DNA of 64,000 nucleotides from Microbacterium sp. SD291 (GCF_017355365.1 NZ_JADIJR010000005.1:89746-153745); one strand, 5' to 3'; counted from the stretch's first letter, positions 19,968 through 30,291 are shown. A program made the numbers and translations. The notes: generated by a model from the letters alone, not told the origin.

Positions 19968-21080
19968 ATGAGCACGACAATGCCGTCGGACGGCGACGAC
20001 GCCACCACCGCTGAGAGCCTCGCCGAGCGCCTCATCGAGTCGCTCGTTCCGGGGCTCGAGCTCCTCAGCATCGAATTCGGACGCCGATTGGGGTTGTATG
20101 AGGCGGTCGCGGAGGTGGCGGACGTCACGCCGGCTGAACTTGCGACACGGGCGGACATCGACGTCCGCATGGCCAGGGAGTGGCTCGAGCAGCAGGCGGC
20201 AGCCGGCTTCATCGCGGTCCGAGACGCATCGACGGCGCCGGACGAGCGCCGCTTCCTGCTCCCTGCTGCTCATCATCCCGTGTTTCTCGACCCCGACCAC
20301 CCTGCGTATGCGATCGGGACGGGAACGATGTTCGCCGGCACCGCCTCCGCGTTCGACGACGTGGTCGAGGCGGCGCGCACGGGCGCAGGCGTGCGTTACG
20401 GGGCCTTCGGCACAGGCGTACGCAGGGGGCTGGAGCAGCTCAACAGGCCAGGCTACGTCAACGATCTCTCCGGGTGGATCGCGGCGCTTCCAGACGTTCG
20501 CGCCACGCTCGAAGACGGCGGAAGGGTCCTCGATCTCGGCGTCGGCACCGGCTGGTCGAGCGTTGCGCTCGCGAGGGCGTTCCCGCGCGCACAGTTGGTC
20601 GCGGTCGATCTTGATCCGGAGTCGGTGGCGGAGGCCGGGGCACTCGTCGATCAGCAGGGTCTCACAGATCAGATCCTGGTCCGGCGCGCGAACGCGACGG
20701 AGCCGGACGACTTCGCCGAGTTCGCTGCCGACGGCTTCGATCTCATCATGTTCTTCGAGGCACTGCACGACATGAACGACCCGGCTGCCGCGCTGCGGGT
20801 GGCGCGCGGTCTGCTGCGCCCCGGCGGTGCGGTGCTCGTCGGGGACGAGAAGGTCGCCGACGCGTTCACGCCGGACGGCGACTTCCTCGATCGGCTGAAC
20901 TACGCGTTCAGCGTGCTGCACTGCCTGCCCGCGACGATGGCCGAGGGCGTGCGCACCGCCAACGGCACTGTCCTTCGCGCGGCCACGGTGCACGAGTGGG
21001 CGGCCGAGGCCGGGTTCACGGGTTCAGAGGTCCTGCCGATCGAGCATCCGCTCTGGCGGTTCTACCGCCTCGATCCCTGA
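19968..21080 (+). CDS. SAM-dependent methyltransferase with N-terminal winged-helix domain
   Basis: A 370-residue class I methyltransferase. The N-terminal part (about residues 30-105) looks like a winged helix ('GLYEAVAEVADVTPAELATRADIDVRMAREWL'), as in O-methyltransferases of the dimerisation-domain type. The SAM motif is 'VLDLGVGTGWSSVALA', followed by the acidic 'LVAVDLDPESV' and 'FDLIMFFEALHDMNDP'. The substrate is unknown. It converges with the M3 peptidase gene, with 20 nt between the stop codons. Confidence 0.87.
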   Translation: MSTTMPSDGDDATTAESLAERLIESLVPGLELLSIEFGRRLGLYEAVAEVADVTPAELATRADIDVRMAREWLEQQAAAGFIAVRDASTAPDERRFLLPAAHHPVFLDPDHPAYAIGTGTMFAGTASAFDDVVEAARTGAGVRYGAFGTGVRRGLEQLNRPGYVNDLSGWIAALPDVRATLEDGGRVLDLGVGTGWSSVALARAFPRAQLVAVDLDPESVAEAGALVDQQGLTDQILVRRANATEPDDFAEFAADGFDLIMFFEALHDMNDPAAALRVARGLLRPGGAVLVGDEKVADAFTPDGDFLDRLNYAFSVLHCLPATMAEGVRTANGTVLRAATVHEWAAEAGFTGSEVLPIEHPLWRFYRLDP

Positions 21081-21100
21081 CGCGGCGAGCGCGTCTTCGG

Positions 21101-23152
21101 TCACGCCTCCAGCCCACGCCGCTTCAGCAGCGGCCCGATCTCCGCGTCACGGCCACGGAAGTCGCGGTACGCCTCCAGAGGATCCTTCGAGCCGCCGACG
21201 CCGAGCAGGCGCTGACGGAACCGATCGCCGTTCTCGCGGGTGAGCCCGCCGCTCTCCCTGAACCACTCCACCGTGTCGGCGTCGAGCACCTCGCTCCAGA
21301 TGTAGGAGTAGTAGCCGGCGCTGTACCCGCCGGAGAAGACGTGCGCGAAGTACGTCGACGAGTAGCGCGTCGGCACGACGGGATCGTTCAGGCCGATGTC
21401 CGCCAGAGACGCCGCCTCGAACGCGGCGACGTCGCCGATCTCGGCATCCGCGTCGACGAGGTGCCAGGCCTGATCCAGCCACGCCGCCGCGAGGTACTCG
21501 CTGGTCGCATGACCCTGGTTGAACGTCTCGGTGGCGCGGAGTCTCTCGACGACGGCCGGATCCAGGGGTTCGCCGGTCTCGTGGTGCCTGGCGTAGTCGT
21601 CGAGCACCTCCGGCCAGAGGATCCACATCTCGTTCACCTGGCTGGGGAACTCCACGAAGTCGCGGAACACGTTGGTGCCCGCGAAATGCGGGTACGTCAC
21701 GCGTGCGAACAGGCCGTGCAGCGCATGGCCGAACTCGTGGAAGAGCGTGGTCACCTCATCCAGCGTGAGGAGGGTCGGCTCGCCCTCGCCGGGCTTCGGC
21801 ACGTTCAGGTTGTTGACGACGACCGGCAGCGTGCCGCGCAGGTGCGACTGGCTCACGATCGGGTTCATCCACGCGCCGCCGCGCTTGGTGTCGCGCGTGT
21901 ACAGGTCAAGGATGTACAGGCCGACGGCGGTGCCATCGGCATCGTGGACCTCGAAGACCCGCGCGCCGGGGTGATAGGCGATGAGGTCGGGACGCTCGGC
22001 GAAGGTCACGCCGTAGAGCTTCGTCGCGGCCGCGAACACGCCGTCCTGCAGCACCCGCTCGGCTTCGAACCACGGCCGCAGAGCACCGGTGTCGATGTCG
22101 TAGCGGGCCGTGCGGACTCTCTCGGTGTAGAACGCCCAGTCGTGGGCCTCGACGGGGAACGGCTCGTCCTCGGTCTCATCCACGATCGCCTGCAGCGCCG
22201 CGCGCTCAGCGACCGCGTTGCGCGCCGCCGGAGGGGCGAGCTGCCGGAGCATCCGCTCGACCGCCTCCGGGCTGCCCGCCGTCTGGTCAGCGGTGACATA
22301 GGCCGCGTGGGATGCGTAGCCGAGGAGCTCTGACCTCTCCGCGCGCAGGCGCACGATCTCGGCGAGCACCGGGCGGTTGTCGCTGGCGTTGTCGCGAGAG
22401 GCCCTGGTGCGGGAGGCCGCCATGATCCGCCGCCGCGATTCCCGGTCGCGGAGCTGGGCGAGATAGGGGTGACCGGTGAACAGCGGCAGCGAGATGAGAT
22501 AGCGGCCCTCGAGCCCGCGCTCCTGCGCGGAGCGCTCAGCCGCCGAGAGCTCGCCGGTGCTGAGCCCGTCGAGCTCCGCCGGATCGTCGAAGACCACGGC
22601 GAGGTCGTTGGTGTCATCGAGCAGGTTGCGCTCGAACGTGTTGCTCAGCGTCGACAGCCGCTGGTTCAGCTGCGTCAGGCGCGCCTTCTCGTCGTCGCCC
22701 AGGGCGGCCCCGGCGTGCGTCATCTCCCGGTGACGGCGCTCGACGAGGTAGCGCTGCTCCGGATCGAGCTCCAGCCCGCCCAGCTGAGCATGCACCTGCT
22801 GCACGCGCCAGTACAGCGCGCCGTCGAGCGTGACCGCATCCTGGTGCGCGGCCATCAGCGGTGCGAGCTGCTCGTCGACCGCCTGTATCTCCGGCGTCGC
22901 ATCGGCTGAGCTCACCGTGTAGAAGGCGTGCGCGACGCGATCGAGCAGCTCACCCGAGCGCTCGAGCGCCTCGATCGTGTTCTCGAACGTCGGCATCGAA
23001 CGCACCATCGTGATCCTGCCGATCTCGCGCAGGTGCTCCTCGAAGGCTGCGCGGAACGCCGGAAGATAATGCTGCGGCCTGATCGCGCTGTAGTCCGGGA
23101 GCCCGTAGGGAAGGGTGGAGGGCTGGAGCAGCGGATTCGAGGCGTCGGTCAT
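21101..23152 (-). CDS. dcp: M3-family metallopeptidase (peptidyl-dipeptidase / oligopeptidase A type)
   Basis: A 683-residue zinc peptidase of family M3, which degrades cytoplasmic oligopeptides. The zinc-binding '[15 protein letters not shown]' is present, with the third-ligand region '[12 protein letters not shown]' about 25 residues later. The C-terminal '[21 protein letters not shown]' is characteristic of the Dcp branch. Length is normal. The ATG overlaps the stop codon of the LysR gene by 4 nt on the same strand, so the two form an operon. Confidence 0.92.
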   Translation of the reverse strand: MTDASNPLLQPSTLPYGLPDYSAIRPQHYLPAFRAAFEEHLREIGRITMVRSMPTFENTIEALERSGELLDRVAHAFYTVSSADATPEIQAVDEQLAPLMAAHQDAVTLDGALYWRVQQVHAQLGGLELDPEQRYLVERRHREMTHAGAALGDDEKARLTQLNQRLSTLSNTFERNLLDDTNDLAVVFDDPAELDGLSTGELSAAERSAQERGLEGRYLISLPLFTGHPYLAQLRDRESRRRIMAASRTRASRDNASDNRPVLAEIVRLRAERSELLGYASHAAYVTADQTAGSPEAVERMLRQLAPPAARNAVAERAALQAIVDETEDEPFPVEAHDWAFYTERVRTARYDIDTGALRPWFEAERVLQDGVFAAATKLYGVTFAERPDLIAYHPGARVFEVHDADGTAVGLYILDLYTRDTKRGGAWMNPIVSQSHLRGTLPVVVNNLNVPKPGEGEPTLLTLDEVTTLFHEFGHALHGLFARVTYPHFAGTNVFRDFVEFPSQVNEMWILWPEVLDDYARHHETGEPLDPAVVERLRATETFNQGHATSEYLAAAWLDQAWHLVDADAEIGDVAAFEAASLADIGLNDPVVPTRYSSTYFAHVFSGGYSAGYYSYIWSEVLDADTVEWFRESGGLTRENGDRFRQRLLGVGGSKDPLEAYRDFRGRDAEIGPLLKRRGLEA

Positions 23153-24057
23153 TCTCTGAGCCTAGCCATCACGCGCTCGAGCGCCTCGACGACGATGCGG
23201 ACGGAGCGCCTGCGGAGGTTCTCGGGCCGCGCCAGCACGTCGATCATGCGGTGCGTGCTGACCCCGTGCAGCGGGAGGCGGACGATGTCGCGATCGTCCA
23301 CGCTGCGAGACGTGTAGCGGGGCAGCATCCCGAGCACCTCTCCGGCGGCGACGACGGCCGATACGGCGCCATAGTCGTTGATGCGGTGGCGGATGTCGAC
23401 CGCTCGTCCTGCGACCGCCGAGACCGCCCGCAGGACGTCGTCGGGGGAGTATCCGATGCGGCTCGTCACCCACGGGTGGCCGGCGACCTCCTCAGGCGAC
23501 ACGGTCCGCCGGGAGGCGAGCGGGTGGGATGCCGCGACGGCTACGTCGAGCGGCTCTCGGACGAGCGTCAGACTGCGAATGCCCTCAGCCGGCCACGGCG
23601 CCGAATGCTCCATGCGGTGGGCGAGCACCAGGTCGTAGCGCGCAGTGAGGGCGGGGAACTCGCTCTGTGCGACGTCCTCGTCGGTCAGGCGGACGGTGGG
23701 GGGATCGTCCACCTCGGCGAGCTCGCGGATGAGGGAGCCGAAGAGCACCTGCCCCACGCTGTGGAACCCGCTGATCGACACCACGCCGGTGCTGGCACCC
23801 TCGAACTCGTCGAGAGCGCTGCGGGCGGCCGCCATCGCGTCGATCGCCTCGGCGCCCGCAGAGGCGAGCACCTCGCCTGCCGGCGTCAGGGCGAGACGCC
23901 GGCCGTCCCTCCGGGTGAGCGGGGTGCGGAATCCGCGTTGCAGCGCGGCGAGATGCTGCGAGACGGCGGACGGGGTCACGTTCAGGGCGTCGGCGACCGC
24001 CGTCACGCTGCCGAGCGCGCCCAGTTCGCGCAGGATCTGGAGCTGGTGGAGTTCCAT
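23149..24057 (-). CDS. LysR-family transcriptional regulator
   Basis: A 302-residue LysR-type regulator: an N-terminal winged helix ('[23 protein letters not shown]') and a periplasmic-binding-protein-like effector domain. It is divergent from tdh-kbl across an 81-nt gap, so by the usual LysR pattern it may control threonine degradation and itself. It is also coupled to dcp downstream (4-nt overlap). A TAATCT -10 box 6 nt before the ATG suggests a leaderless message. The effector is unknown. Confidence 0.9.
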   Translation of the reverse strand: MELHQLQILRELGALGSVTAVADALNVTPSAVSQHLAALQRGFRTPLTRRDGRRLALTPAGEVLASAGAEAIDAMAAARSALDEFEGASTGVVSISGFHSVGQVLFGSLIRELAEVDDPPTVRLTDEDVAQSEFPALTARYDLVLAHRMEHSAPWPAEGIRSLTLVREPLDVAVAASHPLASRRTVSPEEVAGHPWVTSRIGYSPDDVLRAVSAVAGRAVDIRHRINDYGAVSAVVAAGEVLGMLPRYTSRSVDDRDIVRLPLHGVSTHRMIDVLARPENLRRRSVRIVVEALERVMARLRE

Positions 24058-24063
24058 GCCAGA

Positions 24064-24069
24064 AGATTA
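24064..24069 (-). promoter_or_regulatory. Candidate -10 box (TAATCT) 6 nt before the LysR gene
   Basis: TAATCT on the minus strand ends 6 nt before the ATG at 24057. The rest of the 81-nt divergent region probably holds the LysR binding site and the tdh promoter, but I cannot place them. Confidence 0.4.
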
Positions 24070-24138
24070 GCGAATGCTTCATCGATCGTGCAGCAGACGG
24101 CGATTGCTCTACAAGGTCGGATGCGGTGTGATCGAAGC

Positions 24139-25182
24139 ATGAAGGCACTGTTCAAAGCCGAACGCGCAGCGGGACTCGAACTCGCAGATCGGCCCGACCC
24201 CGTCGCCGGCGCCGACGAGGTGGTCATCCGCGTGCTCCGCACGGGAATCTGCGGCACGGACCTGCACATCCTCCGCTGGGACGACTGGGCCGCATCCGCC
24301 GTGGCCGCCCCGCTCATCCCCGGCCACGAGTTCTACGGCGAGGTCGTCGAGGTCGGCCCGCTCGTGCACGACATCGCGATCGGCGACCGCGTCTCCGGCG
24401 AGGGCCACATCGTGTGCGGCACATGCCGCAACTGCCGTGCCGGCCGCCGGCAGATGTGCATCCGCACGATCGGGCTCGGCCTGCAGCGCGACGGCGCCTT
24501 CGCCGAGTACCTGGCCCTTCCTGCGACCAACGTGTGGGTGCATCACGCCGAGGTGAGCCCAGAGCTCGGCGCGATCTTCGACCCGCTCGGCAACGCCGTG
24601 CACACCGCGCTCACCTACCCGCTCGTCGGCGAGGACGTCCTGGTCACCGGCTGCGGTCCGATCGGCCTGATGGCGATCGCCGTCGCGAGGCACGCGGGCG
24701 CGCGCTTCATCACCGCCACCGATGTCAGCGCTCCGCGGCTGGAGATGGCGCGCCAGATGGGCGCAGACGAGGTGGTCGACGTGTCGGTGCGCGACATCCG
24801 CGACGCGCAGAAGGCACTCGGGATGCGCGAAGGGTTCGACATCGGGTTCGAGATGAGCGGCGCGGCATCCGCTCTGCCCGCCATGATCGACAACATGAAC
24901 CACGGCGGACGCATCGCGATGCTCGGCCTCCCGAGTGCCGGCTTCGGCGTCGACTGGGGCAAGCTCGTCACGCACATGCTCACCGTCAAGGGCATCTACG
25001 GTCGCGAGATGTTCGAGACCTGGAACGCGATGGGGGCGATGCTGCAGACCAGCGCGACGCTGCGTGAGTCGATCGGTCGCGTGATCGCCGAGGTCATCCC
25101 GGCGAGCGACTGGGAGAAGGGCTTCGCCGCGGCGGAGTCCGCCGGCACGGGGAAGATCATCCTCGACTGGACGAAGCTGTAG
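24139..25182 (+). CDS. tdh: L-threonine 3-dehydrogenase
   Basis: A zinc-dependent medium-chain dehydrogenase of 347 residues, oxidising threonine to 2-amino-3-ketobutyrate. Catalytic zinc ligands are in 'GICGTDLHI' and '[10 protein letters not shown]'. Structural zinc Cys are in '[15 protein letters not shown]', and the NAD-binding motif is '[15 protein letters not shown]'. The start 'MKALFK' and the coupling with kbl 29 nt downstream support threonine rather than a generic alcohol as substrate. The upstream neighbour is the divergent LysR gene. No good Shine-Dalgarno sequence precedes the ATG. Confidence 0.93.
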   Translation: MKALFKAERAAGLELADRPDPVAGADEVVIRVLRTGICGTDLHILRWDDWAASAVAAPLIPGHEFYGEVVEVGPLVHDIAIGDRVSGEGHIVCGTCRNCRAGRRQMCIRTIGLGLQRDGAFAEYLALPATNVWVHHAEVSPELGAIFDPLGNAVHTALTYPLVGEDVLVTGCGPIGLMAIAVARHAGARFITATDVSAPRLEMARQMGADEVVDVSVRDIRDAQKALGMREGFDIGFEMSGAASALPAMIDNMNHGGRIAMLGLPSAGFGVDWGKLVTHMLTVKGIYGREMFETWNAMGAMLQTSATLRESIGRVIAEVIPASDWEKGFAAAESAGTGKIILDWTKL

Positions 25183-25211
25183 AGACGAAGCTGTAGAAGA
25201 CGGAGATTGCG

Positions 25212-26390
25212 ATGTACGGGACATTCCAGAAGCACGTGTCGACGGAGCTGGCGGGAATCGAGGAGGCGGGGCTCACGAAGCACGAGCGCGGCATCCGCGG
25301 ACCGCAGAGCGCCGAGATCACCGCCGATGGCGCGGAGGTGCTGAACTTCTGCGCGAACAACTATCTCGGCCTCGCCGATGACCCGCGCATCCTCGCCGCG
25401 GCGAAGAGCGCGCTCGACGAGTGGGGGTACGGCCTCGCCAGCGTGCGCTTCATCTGCGGAACCCAGGAGCAGCACCTCGAGCTCGAGCGGCGGCTCTCCG
25501 GCTTCCTCGGCACGGATGACGCGATCCTCTACTCGTCGTGCTTCGACGCCAACGGGGGCGTGTTCGAGACGCTGTTCAGCGCGGAGGACGCGATCATCTC
25601 CGACGAACTGAACCACGCCTCGATCATCGACGGCATCCGTTTGTCGAAGGCACGCCGGCTCCGCTACCGGAACCGCGACATGGCGGACCTCGAAGAGCAG
25701 CTGAAGGCGGCATCCGACGCCCGCTTCCGCGTGGTCGTCACCGATGGGGTCTTCTCGATGGACGGCTACATCGCACCGCTGGCCGAGATCTGCGACCTCG
25801 CAGAGCGCTACGACGCGCTCGTGTTCGTGGACGACTCGCACGCGGTCGGCTTCGTCGGCGAGAACGGCCGCGGCACTCCCGAGCTGTGCGGCGTCGCCGA
25901 CCGGGTGGACATCTACACCGGCACCTTCGGCAAGGCGCTCGGCGGGGCATCCGGAGGGTACGTCGCCTCGCACGCCGACATCGTGGCGCTGCTGCGTCAG
26001 CGCTCGCGCCCTTATCTGTTCTCGAACACCCTCGCCCCCGCGATCGTCGCGGGCACGCTCACGGCGCTCGACCTCGTCGAGGGGTCGGCCGATCTGCGTG
26101 CCCGGCTGCGCGCGAACGCGGCGCTGTTCCGCGAGCGCATGAGTGCGGAGGGCTTCGACCTGCTGCCCGGGGAGCATCCGATCGTCCCTGTCATGTTCGG
26201 CGACGCCGCCCTCACCGCCCGCATCGCCACGGAGATGCAGGCGCAGGGCATCTATGTGACGGCGTTCAGCTTCCCGGTGGTGCCGCGCGGCCTCGCGCGC
26301 ATCCGAGTGCAGCTCAGCGCGGCGCACACCTCCGCGCAGATCGAGCGCTGCGTCGCCGCGTTCGTCGCCGCGCGGGCATCCGTGGGCTGA
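25212..26390 (+). CDS. kbl: Glycine C-acetyltransferase (2-amino-3-ketobutyrate CoA ligase)
   Basis: A PLP-dependent enzyme of 392 residues that splits 2-amino-3-ketobutyrate with CoA into glycine and acetyl-CoA. It completes the threonine pathway begun by tdh. The PLP Lys is in '[16 protein letters not shown]', and '[21 protein letters not shown]' carries the pyridine-binding Asp and stacking His. '[15 protein letters not shown]' is the N-terminal signature. Length is normal. The 29-nt gap to tdh repeats a short stretch (GACGAAGCTGTAGA twice) at the tdh stop. Confidence 0.95.
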   Translation: MYGTFQKHVSTELAGIEEAGLTKHERGIRGPQSAEITADGAEVLNFCANNYLGLADDPRILAAAKSALDEWGYGLASVRFICGTQEQHLELERRLSGFLGTDDAILYSSCFDANGGVFETLFSAEDAIISDELNHASIIDGIRLSKARRLRYRNRDMADLEEQLKAASDARFRVVVTDGVFSMDGYIAPLAEICDLAERYDALVFVDDSHAVGFVGENGRGTPELCGVADRVDIYTGTFGKALGGASGGYVASHADIVALLRQRSRPYLFSNTLAPAIVAGTLTALDLVEGSADLRARLRANAALFRERMSAEGFDLLPGEHPIVPVMFGDAALTARIATEMQAQGIYVTAFSFPVVPRGLARIRVQLSAAHTSAQIERCVAAFVAARASVG

Positions 26391-26398
26391 TCGGAGTC

Positions 26399-26470
26399 GC
26401 AAAGATACGTTTGCAAAGAAGTACTTGCAAAGAAGTACTTGCAAAGAGGTCTTTGCAAGCGTATCTTTGC
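26399..26470 (+). promoter_or_regulatory. Compound operator and promoter of the ArsR-type gene
   Basis: The 20-nt arms 26399-26418 and 26451-26470 are inverted repeats with one mismatch. Between them TTGCAAAG occurs as direct copies at 26411, 26425 and 26439 (14-bp period), with AAGTACTT palindromes between. The third copy forms a -35 (TTGCAA, 26439-26444), exactly 17 bp before a -10 TATCTT (26462-26467). The -10 lies inside the right arm, 7 nt before the ATG. A bound repressor would therefore block RNA polymerase. Confidence 0.75.
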
Positions 26471-26474
26471 ATCC

Positions 26475-27098
26475 ATGACGAACGAGACGCAGATCCGCAC
26501 CCTGGATGCCGGGGCACTGAAGGCACTGGCGCACCCGCTCCGGGTGCGGATCTTCGACATCCTGGCGGCCCAGGGGCCGCAGACCGCCAGTTCGCTGGCT
26601 GCGCTCGTGGGGGAGACCTCGGGCTCGACGAGCTACCACCTTCGCGCTCTCGCAGCGCATGACCTCATCCATGAGGTCGAGGGCCGGGGAACCGGCCGCG
26701 AGCGCTGGTGGGAGCGGCCCAAGGGGCGGATCGACGTTCCCGGCCCGCAGGACGCGATGTCGCCCGCGAACAGGGCCGCAGCGCAGATCGTGACCGCGGA
26801 GTTCTTCCGGCTGCGTCACGAGACCCTGATGGCGTACCTCAACCGACCCCAGTCCGAGGTGCCTGCGCCGTGGCGTGACGTCGGCCTCACCATGACGACG
26901 CACCTCGACATGACCCCGGCTCAGGTGATGTCGCTGCGCGAGGAGATGGAGACGCTCGTCGAGAGCGCGATCCGGCGCTACCGCGGACAGACCGGTCCTG
27001 ACGTGCGGCGCGTCTCGATGCGCGCCGAGATCTTCGACCTTCCGATCCAGGTGACGCACTCCGACGTCGCACCGACCAGCACCGAGGAGCGATCATGA
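26475..27098 (+). CDS. ArsR-type helix-turn-helix regulator, probably autorepressed
   Basis: A 207-residue regulator. The N-terminal 85 residues form an ArsR-like winged helix ('LKALAHPLRVRIFDILAAQGPQTASSLAALV', 'SGSTSYHLRALAAHDLI'), followed by a winged-helix effector/dimer region with no Cys metal site. The ATG at 26475 lies 7 nt after a -10 box embedded in the operator array, with no Shine-Dalgarno sequence, so the mRNA is probably leaderless and self-controlled. It overlaps the small gene downstream by 4 nt (ATGA). The signal and other targets are unknown. Confidence 0.88.
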   Translation: MTNETQIRTLDAGALKALAHPLRVRIFDILAAQGPQTASSLAALVGETSGSTSYHLRALAAHDLIHEVEGRGTGRERWWERPKGRIDVPGPQDAMSPANRAAAQIVTAEFFRLRHETLMAYLNRPQSEVPAPWRDVGLTMTTHLDMTPAQVMSLREEMETLVESAIRRYRGQTGPDVRRVSMRAEIFDLPIQVTHSDVAPTSTEERS

Positions 27099-27313
27099 CC
27101 ACCGCAACGCTTCGCCTCGCCACGCCGACGCCCTTCGAGAAGTCGCTGCAGCACCTCGCGCGGGCACTCTCCCGTCACGTGGATCGTCGCATCGCCGCCA
27201 GGGCGGAGCGCCGGGAACTCGCGCTCGACATGCTCCGCGAGCAGCAGGCCCGGAAGCAGGACCCGCGCGCCGTCGACCTCGCTCTCGCTCAACTCGGACT
27301 GCCGCTGCGCTGA
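27095..27313 (+). CDS. Small basic protein co-transcribed with the ArsR-type gene
   Basis: A 72-residue, Arg/Ala/Leu-rich protein, probably mostly helical ('FEKSLQHLARALSRHVDRRIAARAERRELALDMLREQQARKQ'). It has no membrane segment or catalytic motif. It starts inside the stop of the ArsR gene (4-nt overlap), so translation is coupled, and a perfect palindromic terminator follows. The tight coupling and good start context make it a real gene. I cannot name its function. Confidence 0.7.
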   Translation: MTTATLRLATPTPFEKSLQHLARALSRHVDRRIAARAERRELALDMLREQQARKQDPRAVDLALAQLGLPLR

Positions 27314-27326
27314 GCGGACCGTGACT

Positions 27327-27360
27327 GACGAGACCCCCTGCCGCGGCAGGGGGTCTCGTC
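27327..27360. terminator. 34-bp perfect palindrome, bidirectional terminator
   Basis: The whole 34 bp is self-complementary (15-bp stem, CGCG loop). It lies between the ArsR operon and the convergent small gene behind valS, so it can end both transcripts. Confidence 0.85.
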
Positions 27361-27380
27361 GTTCACGGGGTGCGTGGAGC

Positions 27381-27596
27381 TCAGTCTTCGAACGGACGGG
27401 CGACGACATCGCCGGATGCCGTCTGCAGGACCTCCCAGCCGGCGTCGAGCTCGGCGATCGGCCGGCCCTCGAGCCACGTGAGCGTCCAGTGTCCCGACAG
27501 CCCGCGGGCCTCGACCTCGGTGATCGCCGGGCGCAGGGCGGCCGGCACGGATGCCGGAGGCTCGGATCCCGTCGCCCACCGTGTCCCGAGCTGCAT
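27381..27596 (-). CDS. Small hypothetical protein downstream of valS
   Basis: A 71-residue soluble protein. Its ATG shares one base with the valS stop codon (TGATG on the minus strand), which indicates translational coupling. It contains two Trp-rich strands ('GHWTLTWLEGRPIAELDAGWEVLQT') and looks like a compact beta domain. I do not recognise a family. It ends 20 nt before the bidirectional terminator. Confidence 0.65.
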   Translation of the reverse strand: MQLGTRWATGSEPPASVPAALRPAITEVEARGLSGHWTLTWLEGRPIAELDAGWEVLQTASGDVVARPFED

Positions 27597-30220
27597 CAGA
27601 CGGACTCGACCGGGGCGAGCTCGATCGCCGTGACGGCGAACTCCTCGGCCTCGGTGAACTCGAGCTCGGAGATGCGGCCCACAGCGCGCAGGTCGTCCGC
27701 GGCGGCGCGCAGCGCCTCGAGCTTCGCGGCGGGAGCTGCGATCGCGGCGTGCGAGACCGGAGTCTTCTGAGAGGCCTTCGCCTCGGTCTTCGCACGGCGG
27801 ATGCCGATCAGCGCCTCGCTCGCGGCGGAGAGCACGGCTGGGTCGCCGTCGACGCCGAGGGCTTCGGGCCAGGCGGCGGTGTGCACCGAGCCCTCCTCGA
27901 ACCACGACCATGCCTCCTCGGTCGCGAAGGACAGCACCGGGGCCAGCAGGCGCAGGAGGGTCGACAGTGCCAGGCGCAGCGCGAGGGCGGCGGAGGCCTG
28001 CCCGACATCGGCCTGGTTGTAGGCGCGCTCCTTGACGAGTTCGAGGTAGTCGTCGCAGAAGGTCCAGAAGAACGCCTCGGTGACTTCAAGCGCCTTGGCC
28101 TGGTCGTAGTTCTCGAATGCCTTTGTGGCATCGGCGATCACGCCGTCGAGCGCCGTCAGCATCGACGCGTCGAGCGCATGCGTGATCTCCGCGCCTTCGG
28201 GCACGGGGAACGACAGCACGAACTTCGCGGCGTTCAGCACCTTGATCGCCAGGCGGCGGCCGATCTTCACCTGGGTCGGGTTCTGCGGGTCGAATGCCGC
28301 GTCCATGCCCAGTCGGCTCGACGCCGCCCAGTAGCGCACAGCATCCGATCCGTGGCTGGCGAGGATGTCGGCGGGCGTGACCACGTTGCCCTTGGACTTC
28401 GACATCTTCTTGCGGTCGGGGTCGACGATGAAACCGCTGATCGCGGCGTTCCGCCACGGCGTGCGGCCGTCTTCGAGCGTGGAGCGCAGCATGGTCGAGA
28501 ACAGCCAGGTGCGGATGATGTCCTGCCCCTGCGGACGCAAGTCGAACGGCGCCGTGAGCTGCCACAGCTCCTCGTCCCGCTGCCAGCCGCCGGCCAGTTG
28601 CGGGGTGAGGGAGGACGTCGCCCAGGTGTCGAGGATGTCAGCCTCGGCCTCGAATCCGCCTGCCACGCCGCGCTGGTCCTCGGTGTAGCCGGCCGGCAGA
28701 TCGGTCGTCGGGTCGATCGGGAGCGCTGCGTGATCGGGGATGAGCACGCGGTCGTAGTCGCGCTCGCCGTTCTCGTCGAGGGCGTACCAGAGGGGGATCG
28801 GGACGCCGAAGAATCGCTGGCGCGACACCAGCCAGTCGCCGGTCAGGCCGCCCACCCAGTTCTCGTAGCGGACCCGCATGAACTCCGGGTGCCAGGCGAG
28901 CTCCTTGCCGTGCGCGAGCAGCTGGTCACGCAGCTCGGCGTCGCGGGCGCCGTTGCGGATGTACCACTGACGCGTCGACACGATCTCCAGCGGGCGGTCG
29001 CCCTTCTCGAAGAACTTCACCGCGTGGTTGAACGGCTTGCCCACGGCGGTCATGTCGCCGGTCTCCTGCAGCTTCTCCGCGATCGCCTTGCGTGCCGAGA
29101 AGACGGTCTTGCCGGCGAGCTCGGCGGCGTACCAGTCGATCGCCTCGGCGTTCGCGACGATCGACGGAGCGGCGGGCAGGAAGCGCCCGTCCAGGCCGAT
29201 CGTGGTCATGTTCGGCAGGTCGCGGCCATCCGTCGTGCGGAGTTCCCGCCACCAGATGATGTCGGTCACGTCGCCGAAGGTGCAGACCATGGCCGCTCCC
29301 GTGCCCTTGTCCGGCTGGGCGAGGTGGTGGCCGTGGACCTCGATCTCGGCGCCGAAGAAGGGCGTCCGCACCTTCGTGCCGATCAGGTGCTTGTGCGGCC
29401 CCTCGGGGTGCGTCACGATCGCGACGCACGCGGGGAGGAGTTCGGGGCGGGTGGTCTCGATCGTGATCGAGGCGGTGCCGTCCGCGAGCGGGCCGTCGGC
29501 GAACGGGAAGTCGATGGTGTGGAACGCGGCCTGCTGATCGCGGTCCTCGAGCTCCGCCTGCGCGATCGCCGAGCGGAAGTCGATGTCCCACAGCGTCGGC
29601 GCGAGGGCCTGGTAGGCCTCGCCCCGCTCGATGTTGCGCAGGAACGCGAGCTGGCTCTGCCGGATCGTGTCGTCGGAGATCGTGCGGTAGGTCTGCGTCC
29701 AGTCGACGCTCAGGCCGAGCTGACGGAACAGCGCCTCGAACTGCTTCTCGTCCTCGACGGTCAGCCGCTCGCACAGCTCGATGAAGTTGCGGCGGCTGAT
29801 CGGCACCTGGTCGGCGGCGCGGCTGGACTTGTTGTCCCCGCCCTCGAACGGGGGAGTGAAGTCGGCGTCGTAGGGGAGCGAGGGGTCGCAGCGCACGCCG
29901 TAGTAGTTCTGCACGCGACGCTCGGTGGGCAGGCCGTTGTCGTCCCAGCCCATCGGGTAGAACACGGTCTTGCCGCGCATCCGCTCGTATCGGGCCTTGA
30001 CGTCGGTGTGCGTGTACGAGAACACATGCCCGATGTGGAGGGAGCCGGATGCCGTCGGCGGGGGAGTGTCGATCGAATAGACGCCCTCGCGGCCGGCCTG
30101 CGCCGCGCGGATGCGGTCGAAAAGATAGGTGCCCTGCTCGCGCCAGGCAGTGTCCCACTTCGCTTCGAGACCTTCGAGGGCGGGCTTGTCGGGAATCCGG
30201 GTCTGATCGGACGCGGCCAT
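27596..30220 (-). CDS. valS: Valyl-tRNA synthetase
   Basis: Class I valyl-tRNA synthetase, 874 residues, charging tRNA-Val. The HIGH motif is in 'GSLHIGHVFSYTHTD' and KMSKS in 'RKKMSKSKGNVVTPADIL'. The editing (CP1) domain includes 'ETTRPELLPACVA' and 'GTGAAMVCTFGDVTD'. The long open frame continues upstream over the neighbouring gene, but the ATG at 30220 has AAGGAG 8 nt before it and matches the family start ('PDKPALEGLEAKWD'). It is divergent from the ABC importer genes. No T-box is seen upstream. Confidence 0.97.
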   Translation of the reverse strand: MAASDQTRIPDKPALEGLEAKWDTAWREQGTYLFDRIRAAQAGREGVYSIDTPPPTASGSLHIGHVFSYTHTDVKARYERMRGKTVFYPMGWDDNGLPTERRVQNYYGVRCDPSLPYDADFTPPFEGGDNKSSRAADQVPISRRNFIELCERLTVEDEKQFEALFRQLGLSVDWTQTYRTISDDTIRQSQLAFLRNIERGEAYQALAPTLWDIDFRSAIAQAELEDRDQQAAFHTIDFPFADGPLADGTASITIETTRPELLPACVAIVTHPEGPHKHLIGTKVRTPFFGAEIEVHGHHLAQPDKGTGAAMVCTFGDVTDIIWWRELRTTDGRDLPNMTTIGLDGRFLPAAPSIVANAEAIDWYAAELAGKTVFSARKAIAEKLQETGDMTAVGKPFNHAVKFFEKGDRPLEIVSTRQWYIRNGARDAELRDQLLAHGKELAWHPEFMRVRYENWVGGLTGDWLVSRQRFFGVPIPLWYALDENGERDYDRVLIPDHAALPIDPTTDLPAGYTEDQRGVAGGFEAEADILDTWATSSLTPQLAGGWQRDEELWQLTAPFDLRPQGQDIIRTWLFSTMLRSTLEDGRTPWRNAAISGFIVDPDRKKMSKSKGNVVTPADILASHGSDAVRYWAASSRLGMDAAFDPQNPTQVKIGRRLAIKVLNAAKFVLSFPVPEGAEITHALDASMLTALDGVIADATKAFENYDQAKALEVTEAFFWTFCDDYLELVKERAYNQADVGQASAALALRLALSTLLRLLAPVLSFATEEAWSWFEEGSVHTAAWPEALGVDGDPAVLSAASEALIGIRRAKTEAKASQKTPVSHAAIAAPAAKLEALRAAADDLRAVGRISELEFTEAEEFAVTAIELAPVESV

Positions 30221-30285
30221 GGAGGTCTCCTTGAGCGATGTATGCGGCACTGTGTGAGCGTGCCTGAGTGTGGGTTGTGCCCTCC

Positions 30286-30291
30286 AGTGTA
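30286..30291 (-). promoter_or_regulatory. Candidate -10 box (TACACT) for valS
   Basis: TACACT on the minus strand lies about 65 nt upstream of the valS start, in the divergent region shared with the ABC importer. No clear -35 was seen. Confidence 0.35.
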
